Positions 59,397 to 64,000 of a stretch of DNA of 64,000 nucleotides are shown here, in pieces. Under the pieces are notes generated by a model. It was not told where the DNA came from. It made no database searches and was given only the letters and a program-made list of their open reading frames with translations. Position numbers and translations under genes: made by a program. The stretch's first letter is position 1. Each line of letters starts with the position of its first letter. The stretch covers positions 3,720,001 through 3,784,000 of the forward strand of contig NZ_CP024633.1 in NCBI RefSeq assembly GCF_004924335.1. The letters run 5' to 3'. The DNA comes from Mycobacteroides salmoniphilum. Its GTDB lineage: Bacteria; Actinomycetota; Actinomycetes; Mycobacteriales; Mycobacteriaceae.

Positions 59397-59894
59397 ATGC
59401 CCCTTACCTCCCATTTCGATCAGCGATTCAGCGAACCCGGCGCCGCCGCGCCCGCATGGCACGACGTATCGGCGCTGCTGTCCGCCGCCGAGCTGTACTG
59501 GATGACCACCGTCCGCGCCGACGGCAGCCCACACACGACTCCGCTGGTCGGGCTGTGGCAGGGAGACTTCTTCGTGTTCTGCACCGGGCCCACCGAACAG
59601 AAGGCACGCAATCTCGACGCGAACGCCGCGGTGGCCGTCGCGACCGGCGTCAATACCTGGAATGACGGGCACGACGTCGTCGTCGAAGGAACGGCCGACC
59701 GCATGCTCGATCCCTCAGCCCTACAAAACCTGGCGGACGCCTACTTCGAAAAGTACGGCGAGGACTGGAAATTCACGCCGAGCGAAGGCGGCTTCGGCGA
59801 GGGCGATCAGTTCGCCGTTGTGTACAAGGTGGTGCCGTCGAAGGTGCTGTCCTTTACCAAGAATCCGCACGGACAGACGCGCTATGTCCTCTAG
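59397..59894 (+). CDS. F420-dependent pyridoxamine-oxidase-fold (PPOX) oxidoreductase
   Basis: A 165-residue split-barrel flavin/F420 enzyme: the N-terminal AELYWMTTVRADGSPHTTPL and the strand FFVFCTGPTEQKARNLDANA are the PPOX F420 hallmarks, followed by VEGTADRMLD and the ending SFTKNPHGQTRYVL. Such proteins reduce substrates with F420H2 in mycobacteria. The start is ATG 59397. It ends four bases into the convergent mtnP gene. Confidence 0.9.
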   Translation: MPLTSHFDQRFSEPGAAAPAWHDVSALLSAAELYWMTTVRADGSPHTTPLVGLWQGDFFVFCTGPTEQKARNLDANAAVAVATGVNTWNDGHDVVVEGTADRMLDPSALQNLADAYFEKYGEDWKFTPSEGGFGEGDQFAVVYKVVPSKVLSFTKNPHGQTRYVL

Positions 59895-60664
59895 GGAAGC
59901 TCGATCGGCAGTGTGACGCCGTCATGTGCACGGCAGTGTCCACAGGTGTCGACGGATTCGGTCGCGGTCACCGCGGTGCGCACCAGCTCTTTGAATCCGC
60001 CGATGTTCCGCTCAAACTCGGCGAACACGTCAACCGCACGGACGCCCTGGCCGTGTTCGATTCCGGCATCCAGATCAGTGACCAAGGCGATTGCGGCATA
60101 GCAGATTTCGAGCTCGCGGGCCAGCACCGCCTCGGGGTATCCGGTCATGTTGACCAGAGTGAAACCCTGCGATGCGTACCACCGGCTTTCGGCCCGTGTC
60201 GAGAACCGCGGTCCCTGCACCACCACCATGGTGCCGCCGTCGACGGTCTCTGGTTGCAGCGATACCGCGCGCAGCCCGGGGCAGTACGGGTCGGCGAATT
60301 CCACGTGGATACCGCCACTGTCGAAAAATGTCTGCTCGCGCCCGCTGGTGCGGTCCACCAACTGATCGGGCACCACGATGGTGCCAGGGCCCAGATCGGG
60401 GGTGAGGCTGCCCACGGCACACGGCGCAAAGACCCGGCGCACACCAAGGGCACGTAGCGCCCACATGTTGGCGCGATAGGGCACGGCGTGCGGTGAGAAT
60501 TCGTGGCGACTGCCATGCCGGGGCAGAAACGCCACCTCGCGCTCCCCCACCAGACCGATCGTGATGGGCGCACTGGGCTGTCCGTACGGCGTCGTCGGGG
60601 TGACGGTCCGCACCGGTTTGTCGAAGAACGAGTAGAAACCGCTACCACCGATCACCGCGAGCAT
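59891..60664 (-). CDS. mtnP: S-methyl-5'-thioadenosine phosphorylase
   Basis: A 257-residue purine phosphorylase of the MTAP type: MLAVIGGSGFYSFFD (phosphate loop), FLPRHGSRHEFSPHAVPYRA, the base-binding VNMTGYPEAVLAREL and the C-terminal ligand segment ALVTDLDAG. It salvages methylthioadenosine from polyamine synthesis. The start MLAVIG at 60664 is chosen; the open frame to 60766 adds an extension not seen in the family. M. tuberculosis Rv0535 is the corresponding gene beside menA. Confidence 0.95.
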   Translation of the reverse strand: MLAVIGGSGFYSFFDKPVRTVTPTTPYGQPSAPITIGLVGEREVAFLPRHGSRHEFSPHAVPYRANMWALRALGVRRVFAPCAVGSLTPDLGPGTIVVPDQLVDRTSGREQTFFDSGGIHVEFADPYCPGLRAVSLQPETVDGGTMVVVQGPRFSTRAESRWYASQGFTLVNMTGYPEAVLARELEICYAAIALVTDLDAGIEHGQGVRAVDVFAEFERNIGGFKELVRTAVTATESVDTCGHCRAHDGVTLPIELP

Positions 60665-60963
60665 GCCGATATTGTTGTTCAACGCTTCGGCTTGCTGCCA
60701 GTTGGGGTGTGCGGCCGCACCATACAGATAATTAGTCGCCCACATACAGGCAATAGTTCCCGACAAATTTCGGACGCAATTTTCTCAATTCTACGTGGCA
60801 ATAGAGATCTCGTTGCCACAGCCGAATAGTGGTACGAACAGAACCGCTCCCGGCGATTGCGCGGGAGGTGCATCAATTGCTGACGGCAATTCACAAGCAC
60901 CCGTCGACAATGCCGCCACCGCGCCGGTCTTGACGCGCCTGCGGTCAAGGCTACGGTGGAGAA

Positions 60964-61716
60964 ATGAATTCGATTGGGCCTCAACTACATCGAAGACAAT
61001 TCCTGATAGCCACCGCGGCATCGGCCGGCGCCCTGGCGCTCGCCTCATGTGCCGATCAGCCCGGGCAAGGAACAACCCCCACGAAGGAGACAACCGGCGT
61101 GTATGAATTACCGAATCTCGACTGGGATTACTCAGCCTTGGAGCCGCATATTTCCGGCGAGATCAACCAACTGCACCACGACAAGCACCATGCCGCATAC
61201 GTCAAGGGCGCCAACGATGCCGTGGAGCAGCTCGCCGAAGCTCGGGCGAAGGGCGACAACGCCACGATCGTGCTACTGGAAAAGAACCTCGCGTTCAATC
61301 TCGGCGGCCACGTGAACCACTCGATCTGGTGGAAGAATCTCTCCCCACACGGTGGAGACAAACCGCAGGGCGACCTGGCTGCCGCTCTCGACGAGCAGTT
61401 CGGGAGCTTCGACAAGTTCCGCGGGCAGTTCTCCGCGGCGGCCAACGGTGTTCAGGGCTCGGGCTGGGCATGGCTCGGGTACGACACCCTCGGCAAGAAG
61501 CTGCTGACGTTCCAGATGTACGACCAACAATCCAACGTGCCGTTCGGGACCGTCCCGCTCCTCGGCGTGGATGTCTTCGAGCATGCGTACTACCTGCAGT
61601 ACAAGAACGTGAAGGCCGACTACGTCAAGGCTTTCTGGAACGTGGTGAATTGGCCCGATGTACAGGCACGTTTTTCCGCGGCACTCTCGAAAACACCTGG
61701 CCTGATCTTCCCGTAG
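60964..61716 (+). CDS. superoxide dismutase (Fe/Mn) with Tat lipoprotein signal
   Basis: A 250-residue Fe/Mn superoxide dismutase. The first ~35 residues are an exported lipoprotein signal of Tat type: [18 protein letters not shown] followed by ASC (twin Arg, then a lipobox-like ending). The dismutase core shows the metal ligands in [20 protein letters not shown] and [11 protein letters not shown], with [19 protein letters not shown] at its start. Attachment outside the membrane after Tat folding would place the enzyme against external superoxide. The start has GGTGGAG before it. It is divergent from mtnP. Confidence 0.93.
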   Translation: MNSIGPQLHRRQFLIATAASAGALALASCADQPGQGTTPTKETTGVYELPNLDWDYSALEPHISGEINQLHHDKHHAAYVKGANDAVEQLAEARAKGDNATIVLLEKNLAFNLGGHVNHSIWWKNLSPHGGDKPQGDLAAALDEQFGSFDKFRGQFSAAANGVQGSGWAWLGYDTLGKKLLTFQMYDQQSNVPFGTVPLLGVDVFEHAYYLQYKNVKADYVKAFWNVVNWPDVQARFSAALSKTPGLIFP

Positions 61717-61752
61717 CGAATCTTCGGACGTGGCCATGGCAGGATCGGCCAC

Positions 61753-62625
61753 ATGGCCAGCATCGCGCAATGGATCGAAGGTTCCCGCCCCCGCACCTGG
61801 CCCAACGCCCTCGCCCCGGTCATCGCCGGCACGGGTGCCGCAGCGGCGGCCGGCAGCCCCGTCTGGTGGAAAGCGCTTCTAGCGCTGGCCGTATCGGTGA
61901 GCATGATCATCGGCGTCAATTTCGCCAACGATTACTCAGACGGAATCCGCGGGACCGATGACGACCGGGTGGGGCCGCTGCGGCTGGTCGGCTCCCGTCT
62001 GGCATCGCCGGCGGCGGTCAAGGCCGTCGCGATCGCGTTCCTGGCCCTGGCCGCGGCAGCAGGATTGGCGCTGGCCATCCACACCGCCTGGTGGCTGGTG
62101 GCCGTCGGCGCGGCATGCGTCGCTGGTGCCTGGTTCTACACCGGCGGGTCGAAACCCTACGGATACAGCGGATTTGGCGAAATCGCCGTCTTCATATTCT
62201 TCGGCCTGGTGGCGGTGCTGGGCACCGAGTATGTGCAGACCTCGGCGGTCAGTCCCATCGGCCTGGCGCTGGCGGTGGCGATCGGCAGCTTCTCCAGCGC
62301 GGTACTGGTCGCCAACAATCTGCGCGATATCCCCACCGATCGAGAATCCGGCAAGATCACGCTCGCCGTGCGGTTGGGCGACGCGCGCACCCGCATCCTG
62401 TTCCCGGTACTGTTGACGGTTCCGGCCCTGGTCAGCGTCGGACTGGGTGTCGGGCACCCGTGGCGCCTGCTCGGGCTTGTGATGTTGCCGTTAATGGTCA
62501 AGGCTGCCCGACCGGTTGTTACCAAAACGCAAGGGCCAGCATTGATCCCGACGGCTCGGGATACCGGACTCGCCATGCTCGGCTGGGCGATTCTCACCGC
62601 CTCAGCGCTCGCCTGGTTGAGCTAA
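61753..62625 (+). CDS. menA: 1,4-dihydroxy-2-naphthoate polyprenyltransferase
   Basis: A 290-residue UbiA-family prenyltransferase that attaches the isoprenoid chain to the naphthoate head group. The two Asp-rich motifs are [16 protein letters not shown] and [14 protein letters not shown], with eight or so membrane segments between and after. It matches M. tuberculosis menA (Rv0534c). The ATG at 61753 is used. The upstream dismutase gene ends 36 nt before it. Confidence 0.96.
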   Translation: MASIAQWIEGSRPRTWPNALAPVIAGTGAAAAAGSPVWWKALLALAVSVSMIIGVNFANDYSDGIRGTDDDRVGPLRLVGSRLASPAAVKAVAIAFLALAAAAGLALAIHTAWWLVAVGAACVAGAWFYTGGSKPYGYSGFGEIAVFIFFGLVAVLGTEYVQTSAVSPIGLALAVAIGSFSSAVLVANNLRDIPTDRESGKITLAVRLGDARTRILFPVLLTVPALVSVGLGVGHPWRLLGLVMLPLMVKAARPVVTKTQGPALIPTARDTGLAMLGWAILTASALAWLS

Positions 62626-62646
62626 ATCCCCTGGGGCCGCGACGCC

Positions 62647-63057
62647 TTAGGAGAAGTTCTTACAGACAACACCTGTGTTTTGGCACGTAACACCGGTGTG
62701 GTCCGGCGCACTCACCCAGCCGCCCCCCTGGTTGTAGCCCGGAGGCAAATCTGTGCGATTGGGGTTACCGGTGGCATCGCAGAATATCCAGCTGTTCTGG
62801 CACGCATGTCCCTGGCCCTGCGGAAGCGTTCCCCAGCCGCTGTTGCCGTCCCTGCCGGGCTGCTGATTGGTGAATGACTGCCGCGAACCATCTCCGACGC
62901 CCGGTCCGGGTATGGGCGGCTCGATCGGGCCCGCCAGCGATTCCCCGACCGCCGGCTCGCGCAGCACGTCGACGCCCTGCATCCCCAATCCAAACAGGGG
63001 AACAGCTAACAACGCCGTACAACAAAGAACGTTTCTTGCCTTCGTGAACGCATACAT
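62647..63057 (-). CDS. small secreted cysteine-containing protein
   Basis: A 136-residue protein with an N-terminal signal (CTALLAVPLFGLGMQG hydrophobic core, cleavage near residue 30) and a Gly/Asn/Pro-rich mature part with four cysteines (HACQNSWIFC and VTCQNTGVVC), a repeated CQN-x5-7-C pattern suggesting two similar disulphide loops. Function unknown; it resembles other short mycobacterial secreted proteins. The terminal KNFS is close to the convergent menA gene. Confidence 0.65.
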   Translation of the reverse strand: MYAFTKARNVLCCTALLAVPLFGLGMQGVDVLREPAVGESLAGPIEPPIPGPGVGDGSRQSFTNQQPGRDGNSGWGTLPQGQGHACQNSWIFCDATGNPNRTDLPPGYNQGGGWVSAPDHTGVTCQNTGVVCKNFS

Positions 63058-63415
63058 AGTGACTCCGTTAAGTCCGCATATTCAGGTGCGGCCCCCGGGA
63101 AACCACTGACAACGAAAACGTTAGGCGCCGCTTGTATGTCACCTACAGTACACCTGTTGTTCACTTTTGCTCAATCTGAAGTTAAGAGGTCGATAAACCC
63201 CTACCCCGGAAGGGGTATGCGGGCCACGATGTGGTTACGACCGTCCACTACCTGGGCAAAAGATGCAGCAACGCGACAACCGCGCGGGACATTCGCCGGC
63301 ATCGGCAGATTTCGGCACAGACTGCGGCCAACGGCCTATTGACGACGAGACGGCCTAGTGATAGCGCGCCGCTCGAGCATCCCTCAGGTCCACCCTCAGC
63401 CGGCGGCCGAAGCCG
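63058..63415. other. gap without recognised gene
   Basis: About 358 nt between the secreted-protein start and the end of the Clp-N gene. The only structure seen is a short hairpin TACCCC-GGAA-GGGGTA at 63202-63217, which might be a weak terminator or part of a promoter. Short open frames here lack ribosome sites and codon bias. Confidence 0.4.
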
Positions 63416-63997
63416 CTAGGCGGCCCGATCGAGCAAACCAACCACAGCCTGGCGCAGTTCGTCGGCGGGCACCTGCTCGGTGATCACGGCCAGGGCCACG
63501 GGATCGCCGCCGCGCAGAATGCCCAGCATCATGTGCTCACACCCGATCCAGTTGTCTTTGTGCGCGATGGCTTCCCGCAGCGCCAGCTCCAGGCACTTCT
63601 TGGCCGAGGAATTGAACGGGATCATCCCAAACGGACGCCAACCGCGCACTCTGCCCTGACGACGCCCCGACTTTTCGAAGGCTTTGTCAAAGGCCTGCGG
63701 CCCAAAGACTTTCGACACACTCGCACGCACCTGGGACAGATCGATGCCGATGGCCTTGAGCGCCTGCGCGTCCTCATCGTCCAGCGGCGGCTCGTGGACC
63801 CCGGTGCGCAGCCGGTCACGCACAGTGTCGGCGGTCAGCCCGTACCCCGCCAGCAGCTCCGAAAGTGGTCCGCCCGCACTGTCGAGCACACCCACCAGAA
63901 CATGCTCGGCACCGATACGCGATTCGTCCATCTCGCGCGCTTCTTCCTGCGACAGCACCACGGCGACCTTGGCCGACTTCTGAAACTTCTCGAACAT
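63416..63997 (-). CDS. double Clp N-terminal (ClpN) domain protein
   Basis: A 193-residue protein with two Clp N-terminal repeats: residues about 1-70 (FEKFQKSAKVAVVLSQEEAR, with HVLVGVLDSAG) and about 110-185 (NSSAKKCLELALREAIAHKD, with HMMLGILRGGD). There is no ATPase domain, so it resembles the free ClpN-domain proteins of mycobacteria that may act as Clp adaptors or competitors. The ATG at 63995-63997 is at the window edge, and the whole gene is inside. Confidence 0.85.
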   Translation of the reverse strand: MFEKFQKSAKVAVVLSQEEAREMDESRIGAEHVLVGVLDSAGGPLSELLAGYGLTADTVRDRLRTGVHEPPLDDEDAQALKAIGIDLSQVRASVSKVFGPQAFDKAFEKSGRRQGRVRGWRPFGMIPFNSSAKKCLELALREAIAHKDNWIGCEHMMLGILRGGDPVALAVITEQVPADELRQAVVGLLDRAA

Positions 63998-64000
63998 GGC

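Noticed and set aside
63202..63217. Hairpin as a strong terminator
   Set aside because: Only six paired bases per arm, no T-run, and not directly after any gene end.
1..64000. CRISPR arrays or insertion sequences
   Set aside because: No regularly spaced repeats and no transposase-like frames were seen while reading both strands.

Overview
The window reads as a chromosome segment of a GC-rich mycobacterium, most likely a rapid grower of the Mycobacteroides (abscessus-chelonae) type. The evidence is an MmpS/MmpL pair, F420-dependent oxidoreductases, a mycothiol-type DinB protein, MgtA, and gene content that parallels the M. tuberculosis Rv0534c-Rv0566c block (menA, mtnP, menE, DUF3349, pitA, VOC, SDR, menB, menC, bpoC, menD, mgtA, menG, menJ, grcC1, htpX, gpsA, yajQ). 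The species call is inference.

Left part, 1-5.1 kb: an overlapping four-gene minus-strand cassette (GT2 glycosyltransferase, acyl-CoA dehydrogenase-like protein, PIG-L deacetylase, NodS-like methyltransferase), then an Rv2004c-type phosphotransferase/kinase and a degraded universal-stress-protein stretch.

Accessory part, 5.1-16.6 kb: two small genes, a 900-residue LuxR/LAL regulator in tandem with a minimal catalase-like haemoprotein, a divergent cyclooxygenase-like haem dioxygenase, and a plus-strand cassette of subtilase (S8), alpha/beta hydrolase, trypsin-like protease (S1) and a small beta-sandwich protein, all without signal peptides. A palindrome GAGTA-N6-TACTC occurs six times here (three exact, three with one mismatch), always ahead of a gene. 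It suggests that the whole block is one regulon, perhaps run by the LAL regulator. This is the best candidate for an undescribed system.

16.7-31.2 kb: a PadR operon, tRNA-Tyr, yajQ, a LysE exporter, an LLM F420 enzyme and gpsA. Next comes an oxidative minus-strand cluster (two AurF-like diiron proteins, one of which has lost all its metal ligands, a Baeyer-Villiger type flavoprotein, an SDR and a ferredoxin reductase), followed by DUF4873, TetR/thioesterase and DinB genes.

31.2-64 kb: menaquinone biosynthesis and prenyl genes (htpX, grcC1, menJ, menG, mgtA, menD, bpoC, menC, menB, menE, menA). They are interrupted at 42-47.8 kb by an AT-richer insert carrying mmpS/mmpL, a TetR gene and remnants of an MCE gene and a nitroreductase. 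Two diguanylate cyclases, a pirin, pitA, a cupin behind a near-consensus SoxR box, mtnP, a Tat-exported lipoprotein superoxide dismutase and a double Clp-N protein complete the window. No insertion sequence, CRISPR array or rRNA was seen.
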